Assembly: GCF_002575655.3 (NCBI RefSeq)
Contig: NC_053039.3
Location: 377,247,633-377,311,632 of the forward strand
Reading direction: 5' to 3'
From: Aegilops tauschii subsp. strangulata
Taxonomy: Eukaryota > Streptophyta > Magnoliopsida > Poales > Poaceae
DNA: 64,000 nt
Shown here: positions 24,801 to 35,830 of the stretch, piece by piece
Position numbering within the stretch: position 1 is the stretch's first letter
Layout: every line of letters begins with the position of its first letter
Position numbers and translations under genes: made by a program
The notes under the pieces: model-generated
Seen by the model: the letters and a program-made list of their open reading frames with translations, nothing else
What the model was told of the DNA's origin: nothing
Databases searched by the model: none

Positions 24801-26241
24801 CAAGGAGATTGAAGAGATAAAGGAGAAGATGAGCAAAGGAAAAGCCAAGGGATTTCGTGAGGATGAGCACGATACCTTATGGTTTGAGGACCGCATATAT
24901 GTGCCAAATGATCCGGAGATCAGGAAGTTGATTTTGCAAGAAGCCCATGATTCACCGTACTCGATTCACCCAGGAAATACGAAGATGTACTTGGATTTGA
25001 AGAATACTTTCTGGTGGACCGGAATGAAGAAGGATATTGCGGAATATGTAGCAGTTTGTGATGTGTGTCAGAGAGTGAAGGCAGAGCATCAGAAGCCAGC
25101 TGGATTGCTACAACCATTGCCGATACCCGAATGGAAGTGGGATAAAATAGGCATGGATTTTATCACAGGATTACCCAGGACTCGTTCAGGCTATGACTCA
25201 ATATGGGTTGTAGTCGACCGTTTGACGAAAGTGGCTCATTTCATTCCAGTAAAGACCACTTATACCAGTGCTAAGTTGGCAAAGATATACATGACCAGGA
25301 TCGTATGTTTGCATGGAGTTCCGAGGACCATTGTATCAGACAGAGGAACCCAATTTACCTCGAAGTTTTGGAAGCAGTTGCATGAAACATTGGGAACCAG
25401 GCTGGAATTTAGTACAGCTTTTCACCCACAGACAGATGGACAGACCGAGAGAGTCAACCAGATTTTGGAGGACATGTTGAGAGCTTGTGCACTAGATTAT
25501 GGATCTAGTTGGGACGACAATTTGCCATATGCGGAGTTTTCTTATAACAACAGTTATCAAACCAGTTTGAAGATGGCCCCTTTCGAAGCTTTGTACGGAA
25601 GGAGGTGTAGAACACCGTTGTTATGGGACGAAGTTGGAGACCGTCAGTTGTTTGGACCAGATTTGATTAAGGAGTCTGAACAGAAAGTGAGGTTGATTCG
25701 CGATAGGCTCAAGGTAGCCCAGTCCAGGCAGAAGAGTTATGCTGATTCTAAACGAAAGGAGACAGTTCACAAAGTCGGAGACAGAGTGTATCTTCGAGTA
25801 TCACCACTTCGAGGAGTGAAGCGCTTTGGAGTTAAGGGAAAGTTAGCGCCCCGTTTTATCGGACCATACAGAGTTGTGGAACGTATGGGAGAAGTTGCTT
25901 ACAAGCTCGAATTGCCCGAAGGATTGTCTGGAGTTCATGATGTATTTCACGTTTCCTAGTTGAAGAAGTGACACGCAGAGATGGCTGAGATACCACTGAG
26001 AGATACTGTGCCACTGGAAGCGATTCAGCTGGAAAGTGATTTGACCTATGAGGAGAAACCAGTTAAGATTCTTGAGTATGCCAGCCGAGTTACCCGCAGC
26101 AAGGTTATCAAGTTTTGCAAAGTCCAGTGGAGTCACCACACGGAGGATGAAGCCACCTGGGAGCAAGAGGAAGATCTACGGAAGGACCACTCCCACCTGT
26201 TTTCTAGCCAACCCGAATCTCGAGGGCGAGATTCATCTTAA
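21843..26241 (+). pseudogene. Gag-pol polyprotein of Tekay element (broken)
   Basis: The frame starts at ATG 21843 (MPPRRDTGF) and hits TAG at 21882-21884. It then continues through the gag core (WWENYTATHP at about 22167-22195), an Asn/Gly-rich linker, the CCHC zinc knuckle CFMCQKTGHYATDCP (about 22732-22776) and protease LFDTGASHSYIS (about 22930-22965). A frame change (+1 relative) lies at a run of six A at 23225-23230. The new frame carries RT ([12 protein letters not shown] near 23670; FIDDIL at about 23866-23883), RNase H ([13 protein letters not shown] near 24308), the integrase HHCC zinc finger (CDVCQRVK near 25060), the DDE core (MDFITGLP near 25153, SDRGTQF near 25338, QTERVNQ near 25441) and [13 protein letters not shown] at 25957-25959 and TGA at 25969-25971 then separate the C-terminal chromodomain (YASRVTRSKVIKFCKVQW, ATWEQEEDL; 26070-26190), which ends with TAA 26239-26241. 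Role when intact: particle formation, reverse transcription and chromatin-guided integration. Confidence 0.95.
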
Positions 26242-26253
26242 GGGGGGTAGGTT
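26239..26253 (+). other. Polypurine tract of Tekay element
   Basis: TAAGGGGGGTAGGTT lies directly before the 3' LTR start at 26254 and overlaps the chromodomain stop codon. It is the expected plus-strand primer site. Confidence 0.85.
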
Positions 26254-29011
26254 TGTAACATCCCAAATTTTCAATTTGGTATGTTATACATAGATCATCA
26301 TTGCATATCATGTTTTATTGCATTTTGACAAATCCTCGATAAATCCTAAGCAACTCAAGGACCCTCGGAGAGAGTTGGGGATTTTCTCGAATTTTCATAT
26401 TTGATTTTCATCAAATAATAAGACGAGGATTTTGGTTTTAATTATTTTCTCTCCGGAAAAATATTTCATTCTGAAAATATATGAGAGGAGAAAATATGAC
26501 TTCTCCAAAACAATTGAAATACTGGAAGAATAATGTTAAAATCATTTATTGGATTTATTTGGATTTTATTTGCAATTTTTATTGCATTAAAAATATTGCA
26601 TGTTTTCAAAATATTTATTTTGTGTTAAAAAAATGTTCACCCTATTCTAGATTTTCTAACTAGACGGGGAAAATTTATTTTATATTTTTCTGACTTTTAT
26701 TTATTTTTCTACGTATTATTTTCCATGGAACATTTAAAAAAAACGTGCGCGCCCTCTGGGCCGAGCCCAGGCTGCCGGCCCACCCCGTCGCCCTCTCCTT
26801 CCTCCGCACGGGAGAGCGCCGCCGCCGTGTCCATGGAGGACACGGGAGTCCGACCCCGCCGGAGCTTGCCCCCTCCTCCAAGCCGAGCTTCCCCCCCTCT
26901 TTATATACCCCTCAACCCCCCCCCCCCTCTCTTATCTCGCCGCCGCCCGCCTTGCCCGCCGCCGCCGCCGCATTTGCCGCCGCCGCCGCACTCGGGAGCC
27001 GCCGCCGCCGCCATTGGCCGCCGCCGGAGCCGCCCTTGCACCCCCCCGAGCCCCGCACCCCGCACCCCCCTCGCCGCCCCTCGCCCCGAGCGCCGGAGCC
27101 CCGCCGGAACCCCCGCCCGACGAGGTACTGCCTGCCCCGTTCAAACGCCGGTTTTTGTTTAAAAAAAAACTCTTCGTTTAAAAAAAACCCTAGATCGGTT
27201 TTTTTTCGGTTTTATTATTTTGCGAGCGTTCACCGAACCGTTCGTTTTAACGAACGCGTTCGTCGGTTTTTCTCTGTTAACGAACGTCCGTTCTTTAACC
27301 GTTCGTCCATTTTTCTTTTTTTCGTCGGATTTTTCTGCGATTATCTCAGATTCGATTTCTGATCGAATCTCCGTTTCTGTTTAACTTCTCGCTCGTTTAT
27401 CGGAATCAGGCGATTCAAGCGCCTAGAGTTTCGTCTCGAAATTCTCTTTCTGTTTAACCTACTCAAACAAGTTTTTGCTACAGTAAAATTTGACCAAGAT
27501 CTAGATTAGTAAACGAAGCTTCTTTCTTTCGCCGTTTGACTTTCGTTGCTTCTTTCGAGTTGATTCTTTTTGCAAACCGGAGTTCTTAAGTTGAACTTTC
27601 TGGTTGGATCTTTCATTCGAGTTTTACCTGTGCATTAGATGAGTACTAATTGTATGTTTGTTTGTTTGCGATAGAGTACCCGGAGTGTGCCGCTTGTTAC
27701 TTCGAATCGCTAGGTTTCGCGGATCATCAGCAAGGCAAGTAACACTTTGATCATACTTTCCATACCCAGTTTTATTGCATTAGATCTATTCCTCAAACAA
27801 TTGCATGATTAGGATCTGATTAAATTGTGGGAACTGGGAAGTAGTTGAGGTAGTACCTATTACCTGTTTTCGTATCAAACCCTTGGGAGTTACTTCTACG
27901 TTACTATTATTATTGCCATGGTATGCTCGTAGACGTGGATCTGGGTTTTGAGAGATATTCATGACAGATGTGAGATGTTTGTTAATGGTTCAACTTAAGG
28001 TGGCAACTAAAACTCACATCTGGGTGGATTGAGGCACCTGGAGAACCCAGTGTTGCCTGTTTGTATAAGGACCGCCACCCAGGCTCCAAGGGATCATAAG
28101 ATTATTCATGCTAGAAACTTCCGTGTGCAGCCACAAGCTATTATGGGCTCTAGCATAGTTGAGTATGTTACATGATCTCTTGAAGAGGTGGACTAGCAGA
28201 TGTAGGGGAAAGTAGGTGTACCGGTCCATCCAGAGTAAAGAGTGATTGTTTCTGAAAGACTGTGTCTCGGTCATCCGTTTCTCAAACATCATGCAGTGCG
28301 AGAATCAAGCGGAGGCGATCGAGTCTTGTGGGGAAAAGTGCGCAAACCTCTACAGAGTGTACAAACTAATCATGGTTAGCCGTGTCCCCGGTTATGGACA
28401 ACTTGAGTATCTAGTACCTGGATTATCATTTGAATCTCATCACCATGTTACTTTTAATTAATATTTTTGGGTTAATGATGATACTTAATTGGGATTGAGT
28501 TGGAGGTACCTTCTCAATGTTTAACAACCACCATGATAGTTAAATAAAATTTATTCCTTTGAAGTAGGATAAAATTGGCTTTTCGCAAAATTGTAACCTT
28601 AGAGCTTTCCACCAGCCATATATGCATGTAGTATAGCCTTATTATTATTCATTATTCTCTATGTGCTACTTTGCCAGCATATTCTATGTGTTGACCCGTT
28701 TTCGGGCTGCAACGTTTCATGTTGCAGACTTTTCAGACGACGAGTAAGGTGCCTTAGGTCGTGGTCTTATACTCAGTGATGCCGCTGGAGTTGATGGACT
28801 CACTTATCTTCCAAGTCTTCCGCTGTTATCGTTTTAGATGGCCTTAAGCCATGTTTATCATACTTAATCTCTTCGGAGATATTCGATGTAATAAGTGTGT
28901 GATTGCTACTCTGTTATAAATCCTCCATTTGTACTGTGCGTGTCAGCATTACTGATCCAGGGATGACACTGGTGCACAGCAGCACAGACCATTTGAGGTC
29001 TGGTCGCTACA
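26254..29011 (+). repeat. 3' LTR of Tekay element (2,758 bp)
   Basis: This is the longer, probably less altered LTR. TATA-like TTTATATAC sits near 26900. The CCG-rich leader is extended (26936-27030: runs of GCCGCC interrupted by CATTTGCC, ACTCGGGAG and CATTGG) relative to the 5' LTR. It retains the 27237-27548 segment lost from the 5' LTR. It ends GGTCGCTACA, followed by target duplication TGCTT. Confidence 0.95.
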
Positions 29012-29204
29012 TGCTTTGAAGTCAAAATTTGTAATTCAGTTGTTAAACTTTAAAGACGCTAGTAGACGAGATCACCAGTTAATTTTTCCAGCAAAGAGGA
29101 TCATGGGAGTAACTTGAGATTTTTATGAAAATCAATATTTAATGCCAAGAGAACAATACATTAGAAGAAATATCAAGATGCCGTCATGAACAGGTCAAAA
29201 TGTG

Positions 29205-29640
29205 CTCATGCAACACACCAGAAGACAAAGCTTTAGTACCAAGAGTTGCGAAATCATGAGCTATCACATTCCTTGATTTAACAAAAAAAATCTGACCACA
29301 TTGGCTTATACTGTGTCATGTTAAGTCTTGAGAATTGTAGCTTGATAGATAAGCTTGTCCGCAAGCAAGGAAATTAGTTGCATAATCACTTCATTGCCAG
29401 ATTCCAAGACAGCATTGTGCGACATGAAATAAGTTGGCCTTGGCGAAGCATGGTCAAGTTCGGAGCCACCTGCATGATTCTTTTTCCTTTTTAAAAACGT
29501 GCCTGAAAGTCTATGAAGAGACAATGATCGAGTCGTTGTAGTATCATCGGCCTCAACATCTACATTCAGTTTGGTCCAGCCCGGACAAGAATATGCATCT
29601 GTTGACTTGGCAATCGATGTGAAGATGAAATAAAATATAT
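29205..29640 (-). pseudogene. RNase H-like domain fragment (copy 6)
   Basis: Second copy of the fragment at 15160-15600, downstream of the Tekay insertion. The open part here (29321-29524) continues through ESGNEVIMQLISLLADKLI, a region that in RNase H-like domains carries the catalytic acidic residue after the LES/VES motif. It shows several differences from copy 5, and the frames are not conserved. Confidence 0.4.
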
Positions 29641-29819
29641 CTGTAATCTGCAGGAGTTAAAGAGATGATTGAACAGAAAACAAGCAAAATCAATAGGGCA
29701 GACCAAACTTGTGGTGACTGGGAAAAATATCACAAAATTCAATACAAAACTCATAAATCAGCGCTAATCATCACAAACAAAAAAGTACGAACAATAATAT
29801 CACTATCAAATTGAAATCA

Positions 29820-30848
29820 AACTGAATAAATAGTAGCACTGAAAGTAGCGGCAACAGATAGTTTTGTAGCTAGGTATTTGGTAACAAGTAGCAAGTAACA
29901 ATAAAGCCTTCCGTGGCAGCGGAGTCCATATAGAAACTAAAGGATATTAAGGCCTCCTTTTAATAGAGAACTGAAACAAAGCATTAACGCATGGTGAATG
30001 CATGAACTCCTCAAATTACAGTCATCCTCGGAGAGTATCCCAATTATTGTCACTTTGGGTTATATGGATCAGAACAATAACAAGTGCATATAACTAGTAG
30101 ATAGGATCAGAACTTCAATATATTCATGAAAACATAGAGGGTTCAGATCTGAAATCAAGGCACTCGGGCCCTAGTGACAAGCATTAAGCATAGCAAAGTC
30201 ATAGCAACGTCAATATCAAAACATAGTGGATACTAGGGATCAAGCCCTAACAAATTGACTCGACTACATGACAAATCTCATCCGACTCCATCACTTTCCA
30301 GCAAGCCTACGAAGGAATTACTCACTCCTAGTGGTGGACATCATGGAATTGTTGATGAAAAAGGGTTGGTCATGATGACGGCGATGAATCCCCCTCACCG
30401 GAACCCCAAACAGACTCTAGATCAGCGCTCATGATTAAGAACATGAAGTGGTGGTGGCCCCGTCTCGCAAAACGTGTTAAAACTTTCTCTATGATTTGTC
30501 TCTCCTCGAAATGGTATTTATGGAGTTGGAATTAGGGAAAACGGAGGCTCAAGGGAGTCACGAGTTCACAGGGCGCACCCTAGCAGGGGCCAGGGGGCGC
30601 CCCCTGAGCTCGTGGCTCCTGGGTGGCCCCCTCAAGTAGGTCTGTTCGTCAATATTTTTTATATTGTCCAGAAATAATCTCCGTAAATTTCAGCCTCATC
30701 CAAGAAATTTTATTTCTGCACAAAAATAATATCATGGCAATTCTGCTGAAAACACCACCAGTCGGGTTAGTTCCATCAAATCATGCAAATTAGAGTCCAA
30801 AACAAGAGTAAAAGTGTTTGAAAAAGTAGATATGTTTGGGACGTATCA
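29820..30848 (-). mobile_element. Athila-like LTR fragment within copy 6
   Basis: The minus strand starts TGATACGTCCCAAACATATC at 30848 and runs leftwards for about 1 kb of recognisable LTR: a leader with CCATGATGTCCACCACTAGG (near 30340) and a TATA-like CATAAATACC (about 30518-30527). It lacks a clear LTR end at the left, where it merges with the RNase H-like fragment. In copies 2 and 4 only its last ~39 bp remain, so it was part of the unit before duplication. Confidence 0.7.
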
Positions 30849-30894
30849 TGGTGCTATTGCCGATAAATTGTCGGCATGCAAGGAGAGGCCAAGG

Positions 30895-32390
30895 TCAAAT
30901 AACCAAATTAAATACTCGCCCATATTAGTCATCGCGCCAATCCTACCCATATTGGTCTGGTCCGTAACGCCGGTGTCCGATTAGTGCGAGCGGCCTCGGC
31001 TTTCCCTATTCGAAGTCCTGATAGGAAACGAGAATGATACATGTAGATAGCCAACATCCAACCAGGACAAGATAGCATAAAAGATGATCGCTAGCCCCTT
31101 GTGCATACTAGGGGCGAGCAATTGGCATCCAGTAGACGGGTGCAAATAAAGGAGGTGCTAAGAAGAGATGCTACACGTGGAAATCATTTGACGGGTACAC
31201 AACATTAGGGGCGACCAGTTCGTGTGCAGCAACCATATATAAAGAAAGGAATATAATGAACACGTATTGTCGAGTTTGTTTCATCTCGCTTTTCGAGCCG
31301 CTTGTGCCGAATAACCTCGGCCCGGGTACACCCGATCAAGCATTGGGGACCATGTCCGCAGGACACCCTTTGTTCGGTCGTCTTATCTGTGGTAGTTAAT
31401 ATGAGAAGACGACATGGTAACCATCTAGGGAGGTGGGCTGCCATCATCATGTTTTGTAGTGAAGGATATCCGCGTGTACTCATGTGTCCCATGCGTTGCC
31501 ATTCCCGTGCCGGGAAATTCCTCTCTGGTTATGTTTTCTATATTTTGTTTATCCGCGCTTCCGCTTCGTCATCCTTAGACGGATCTTTTTCACCCAGCTT
31601 CTCCCCTAATGAATGCACTTTCAGGTCAATCGAACCCGGCCACCTTCGGTGGCGTGTCTATGCGAAGGAAGGAGAGGCAGAGCTGCCTCCCACGTTGGTT
31701 TTGTCGGCGATGAGGGCTGGTGGCCAGGATACTTTGGCAGCAAGGTGGAAAAGAATCCTTTGAAAGTTCCAATGTACCTTTTTTGTCCTTTCCTTTCCAA
31801 TCAAGCACTAATACCTTCGTTTGCCCTTTTCTCTATAAGATATCCAAATGATTCTCCTCAACAAATGATGTTTTTGTATTTAGGTACAATCTAGCATGTC
31901 GACGTTTCTATATATATGTTCCGATTCCTGAGTTTTAAAAACCTTGGGTCCATATGACGTTCTTCATTACTCCAGGACGCGTTTGTCTACTCTTATTCGC
32001 CTCTTTGTGTCTCACACCAAAGACCGTTTGGAACGTGTTTCGTTTAGACATGTGCATGGACAACCCGACTCTGAGGCTAGAACCTGAAGCCCAACATCCG
32101 GGTCGAGTTTGGGCTGCACTTTCTTGTTCGAAAGCCTGAAAAAAGTAATGATGGCCATATATATATTATTCAAAATATAGGTATAATAAATTAATATAAT
32201 ATCGTGAATATGGTTAATTTAATAAAAATGCCACTGTTCATGTGGTTCGAGCTGAGCCGAGTTCGGGTTTGGGATTTTTTTTCTTCGGGTTTTGCCAAGC
32301 CCGGCCCGAACCCGACACGGCCTGTGGAATGATCAAGTTTAGTTTCGTTCGATCTTTTGTTACCCACCATTCAATTATATTGTTACCTGA
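30895..32390. repeat. Composite tandem unit, copy 7 (cut by the Tat element)
   Basis: It starts TCAAATAACCAAATTAAATA and follows the standard order, with TATA-like ATATATAAAGAAAGG (31233-31247) and the inverted repeat (about 32246-32318). It stops at GTTACCTGA (32390), where the Tat LTR begins. The expected continuation, TTCTCGTAAAC, is not present after the element; the array resumes only at 45786, about 1 kb further along the unit. Confidence 0.85.
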
Positions 32391-33542
32391 TGTCGGTGGG
32401 AAACGACACCTATGGGATCACAAGAATCCCTACTGTGGTTGCCGGGGCGCGGGGTTGTGAGAAGAGCAGGATTAGCAGTCAACACAAGGATCGTTTACCC
32501 AGGTTCGGGCCGCGAGGATGCGTAATACCCTAGTCCTGCTTTGGTGTGTATTTGAGAGAGTTCTTGAGCTCTCGAACTAGCTATGGTGGCTGCGTAGTTC
32601 AAAAGAGCTGAATCCTTCTCCAGTATGCCAAGGGCCTCCTTTTATAGTCGAAAGGGGCTGCCACAGTGCCACACAGGAGGTGGAAAGGCCTACAGTGCCG
32701 CGAGCTTATCGCTCGCGTTACAGGACAAGACGCATTTAATGCATAGCTTAGGTGTACCTTAGCTTTATTGCGGACGGGAACGAGGCCGGTCCCGTCCGTT
32801 GCCGCCTCGCCTTGCTTCGACACGCGCCCAGGCCAGCGGTGAATGCGGCGCCATGTAGGCAGGCACGCAGCTGAGGTGGCGCGGTGGTAGGGTCTTCACG
32901 AAGATCTGCATGCCACCACGTAGGTGCTTGCTGAGTTGGCGTAGAGGCCACCCGTCGCCACGCAGGTGCCTGCCCAGCTGGTTGAGCTAGCAGCTGCTTG
33001 GGGACGGCGGTGGAGTCTTGGTCGACGCGGGCCTGGCTGTGGCCCCACTGACACCCTCGGCAAGGGCCTTGCCGGGGGCCCGGCAAGGGTCTCGCCGTGG
33101 CGTTGCAGTCGTCCCCGGCAAGGCGCTTGCCGGGGGTCTTGTGGATCTCCTCGGCAAGGATCCCGCCGAGGGTCGTCGTCTTCCGGTTCTCATCTGATCT
33201 CATATCTCTATGGTCTTGACAAAGATTTGCATGCTACCACGGAGGTGCCTCCCGAGCCCTAGTTCCAATGTGGTTGGTTGAGTTGGAACCCGTGGGCTCA
33301 AGGGTGGCTCGCTCTGTTAGCATCGGGCAAGTTGCCCCGGCAAGAGCCTTGCCGGGGGAGTCCACCTCGCCCTCTCGCTCTTTGGTATCTTTGGTCTTGG
33401 CGTTGCCTTGGCCATCTTGTGCTTCGGCTTCTCTCCGGCTCCCCTCCTCTGCCCTGCTCAGTGTGGCCGCAGCATGCGGCTCCGACTGCCCGTGCACAAG
33501 TAAAGGGGTACAGAGGTGTGCCCCTACTTTTGTACACCGACA
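32391..33542 (-). repeat. 3' LTR of a Tat-clade Ty3/gypsy element (1,152 bp)
   Basis: It is bounded by TGTCGGTG at 32391 and CACCGACA at 33542, perfect 8-bp inverted ends. The sense strand is minus: TATA box CTATAAAAGG at 32638-32647 and a polypurine tract outside 33542. GC-rich palindromes with the core CCCGGCAAG/CTTGCCGGG occur at 33067-33088, 33113-33136 and 33335-33357. Possible target duplication CCTGA (32386-32390) cannot be confirmed because the other end of the element is lost. Confidence 0.9.
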
Positions 33543-33556
33543 GGAGCCCCCGGGCC
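33543..33556 (-). other. Polypurine tract of Tat element
   Basis: On the minus strand GGCCCGGGGGCTCC directly precedes the LTR, the purine-rich G5-CTCC form usual for Tat-lineage elements. Confidence 0.7.
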
Positions 33557-34054
33557 TGGGCCACACATAAGCGCGACACGTTGTTGGGCCAGGCCCAGAA
33601 CGGTGCGCGGGCAGGCGGGGCGGATTTTCACCGTAGTAACTCTTCATCCGCTGCGCTTCGCCACGACCCGCGTTGAACGCGCGTCGTGGAGGATCGTGCA
33701 TGACGTGGGGGGCATGCGTGGGGCGGTTCTCGCACGCATGCGTCACATCGCGGTAAAGAGGCGGCTCGCGCCTTCCCCATAAAAAGAGGAAGGTGTGGAG
33801 GCGCGGTTCATTTACTGGATGGACTTGGGTCGCAGTCTTCAAGGTGCCCATGCCCCCAGATCACGGGGCGGGGAACGGTCGCCTCACCCGTCTTTTCGAC
33901 CCTGCTCGCTCGCCACGCGTCCTTCATGCAAGTGGCGGGCGTTGGAGGTGGGAAACCGGGCCGTCGCTGATTGGGGCAGCGGGTCGGTCCTGATTCCCTG
34001 CGCCTCCGACGGCTGGATTGGCTGAGTGGGGCGGCCGAGCCTCGACCCCGCCCC

Positions 34055-34062
34055 TTTATAAG
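34055..34062 (+). promoter_or_regulatory. TATA box of the antisense B3 ORF
   Basis: TTTATAAG in CCCCTTTATAAGGAGGGGG. When the copia insertion and one target duplication are disregarded, it lies 75 bp before the ATG at 43287, a normal core-promoter distance. A second copy is at 41451-41458 in the duplicated flank. No experimental evidence. Confidence 0.55.
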
Positions 34063-34069
34063 GAGGGGG

Positions 34070-35817
34070 TGTTGGGTAACGTAGCAATAATTCAAAATTT
34101 TCCTACGTGTCACCAAGATCAATCTAGGAGATGCTAGCAACGAGAGAGAGGGAGTGCATCTTCATACCCTTGAAGATCGCTAAGCGGAAGCATTACAAGA
34201 ACGCGGTTGATGGAGTCGTACTCGCAGCGATTCAAATCACGGAAGATCTGATCTAGCGCCGAACGGACGGCGCCTCCGCGTTCAACACACGTACAGCCCG
34301 GGGACGTCTCCTCCTTCTTGATCCAGCAAGGGGAGAGGAGAAGTTGAGGGAGAACTCCAGCAGCACGACGGCGTGGTGGCAATGGAGCTCGTGGTTCTCC
34401 GGCAGAGCTTCGCTAAGCACTACGGAGGAGGAGGAGGTGTATGAGAAGGGAGGGCTGCGCCAGGGAAGAGGTGCGGCTGCCCTCCAACCCCTCCACTATA
34501 TATAGGGGCAAGGGGAGAGGGGGAGGCGCCCTAGGGTTTCCCCTAGGGGGCGGCGGCCAAGCAGATTGGATCTCCCTAGGGAAAATCCTAGGGAGACTTG
34601 CCCCCCAAGCCAAGAAGGTGGAGGCTTGCCTCCCAAGCCAGGTGGAGGCGCCCCACCTCCCCAAGTAACATGGGAAACGGTGTGGGGGCGCACCACCCCT
34701 TAGTGGGCTGGTTTGCACCTTCCCCTTTGGCCCATGAGGCCCTCCGACACTCGCCGGGGCTCCCGAAACACCTTTCGGTCATGCTGGCCATAGCCTGGTA
34801 CCCCCGGAACACTTCCGGACTCCAATACCCTTCGTCCAATATATCGATCTTCACCGCCGGACCATTCCGGAACTCCTCGTGATGTCCGGGATCTCATCCG
34901 GGACTTCGAACAACCTTCGGTAACCACATACTATTTCTCACAACAACTCTAGCGTCACCGAACCTCAAGTGTGTAGACCCTACGGGTTCGGGAACCATGC
35001 AGACATGACCGAGACACCTCTCCGGCCAATAACCAATAGCGGGATCTGGATACCCATATTGGCTCCCACATGTTCCACGATGATCTCATCGGATGAACCA
35101 CGATGTCGGGGATTCAATCAATCCCGTATACAATTCCCTTTGTCTATCGGCATGTTGCTTGCCCGAGATTCGATCGTCGGTATCCCAATACCTCATTCAA
35201 TCTTGTTACCGGCAAGTCTCTTTACTCGTTCCGTAACGCATGATCCCGTGGCTAACTCCTTAGTCACATTGAGCTCATTATGATGATGCATTATCGAGTG
35301 GGCCCAGAGATACCTCTCCGTCATACGGAGTGACAAATCCCAGTCTCGATTCGTGCCAACCCAACAGACACTTTCGGAGATACCTGTAGTGCACCTTTAT
35401 AGCCACCCAGTTACGTTGTGACGTTTGGTACACCCAAAGCATTCCTACGGTATCCGGGAGTTGCACAATCTCATGGTCTAAGGAAACGATACTTGACATT
35501 AGAAAAGCTCTTAGCAAACGAACTACACGATCTTGTGCTATGCTTAGGATTGGGTCTTGTCCATCACATCATTCTCCTAATGATGTGATCCCGTTATCAA
35601 TGACATCCAATGTCCATGGTGAGGAAACCATAACCATCTATTGATCAACGAGCTAGTCAACTAGAGGCTTACTAGGGACATGTTGTGGTCTATGTATTCA
35701 CACATGTATTATGGTTTCCAGTTAATACAATTATAGCATGAACAATAGACAATTATCATGAACAAGGAAATACAATAATAACCATTTTATTATTGCCTCT
35801 AGGGCATATTTCCAACA
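34070..35817 (-). repeat. 3' LTR of the Angela-like element (1,748 bp)
   Basis: Ends are TGTTGGG...TTCCAACA on the plus strand. Minus-strand TATA box CTATATATAG lies at 34496-34505. It has exactly the same length as the LTR at 41466-43213, with about 13 substitutions noticed by eye (near 0.7%), so insertion is recent. Confidence 0.95.
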
Positions 35818-35830
35818 GTCTCCTACTTGC
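35818..35830 (-). other. Polypurine tract of the Angela-like element
   Basis: The minus strand reads GCAAGTAGGAGAC immediately before the LTR start, a diverged form of the AAGTGGGAGAC tract usual in this family. Confidence 0.7.

Larger units (their letters stand above)
18387..29011 (+). mobile_element. Complete Tekay-clade Ty3/gypsy chromovirus (defective)
   Basis: Two LTRs (18387-20799 and 26254-29011), both starting TGTAACATCCC and ending GGTCGCTACA, enclose a PBS, extra ORF, gag, protease, RT, RNase H, integrase with chromodomain and a polypurine tract. The target duplication TGCTT is visible at 18382-18386 and 29012-29016, and the flanks join into copy 6 of the tandem array. Domain order and the C-terminal chromodomain place it among chromoviruses; zinc knuckle, LTR ends and PBS fit the Tekay/Del lineage. 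Stop codons and a frameshift make gag-pol non-functional, so any recent movement needed help in trans. Confidence 0.95.
33543..34069 (-). mobile_element. Tat element interior, 3' part (left of the Angela insertion)
   Basis: Noncoding on the minus strand. On the plus strand it is the upstream region of the antisense B3 ORF and ends with TATA box TTTATAAG (34055-34062) and GGGGG, the target duplication of the copia insertion. Positions 33672-34069 recur at 41068-41465 with two differences seen by eye. Confidence 0.85.

Noticed and set aside
26745..27362. Pro/Arg-rich ORF of 205 codons in the 3' Tekay LTR
   Set aside because: It lies in the GCC-rich LTR leader, is not conserved in length or frame in the 5' LTR, and has no recognisable domain.
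33234..33851. 205-codon minus-strand ORF across the Tat LTR border
   Set aside because: It crosses the LTR boundary and polypurine tract in GC-rich DNA, as expected for a chance ORF.
34588..34854. Minus-strand ORFs inside the Angela LTRs
   Set aside because: They occur in the LTR leader, repeat in both LTRs only because the LTRs are duplicates, and match no domain.
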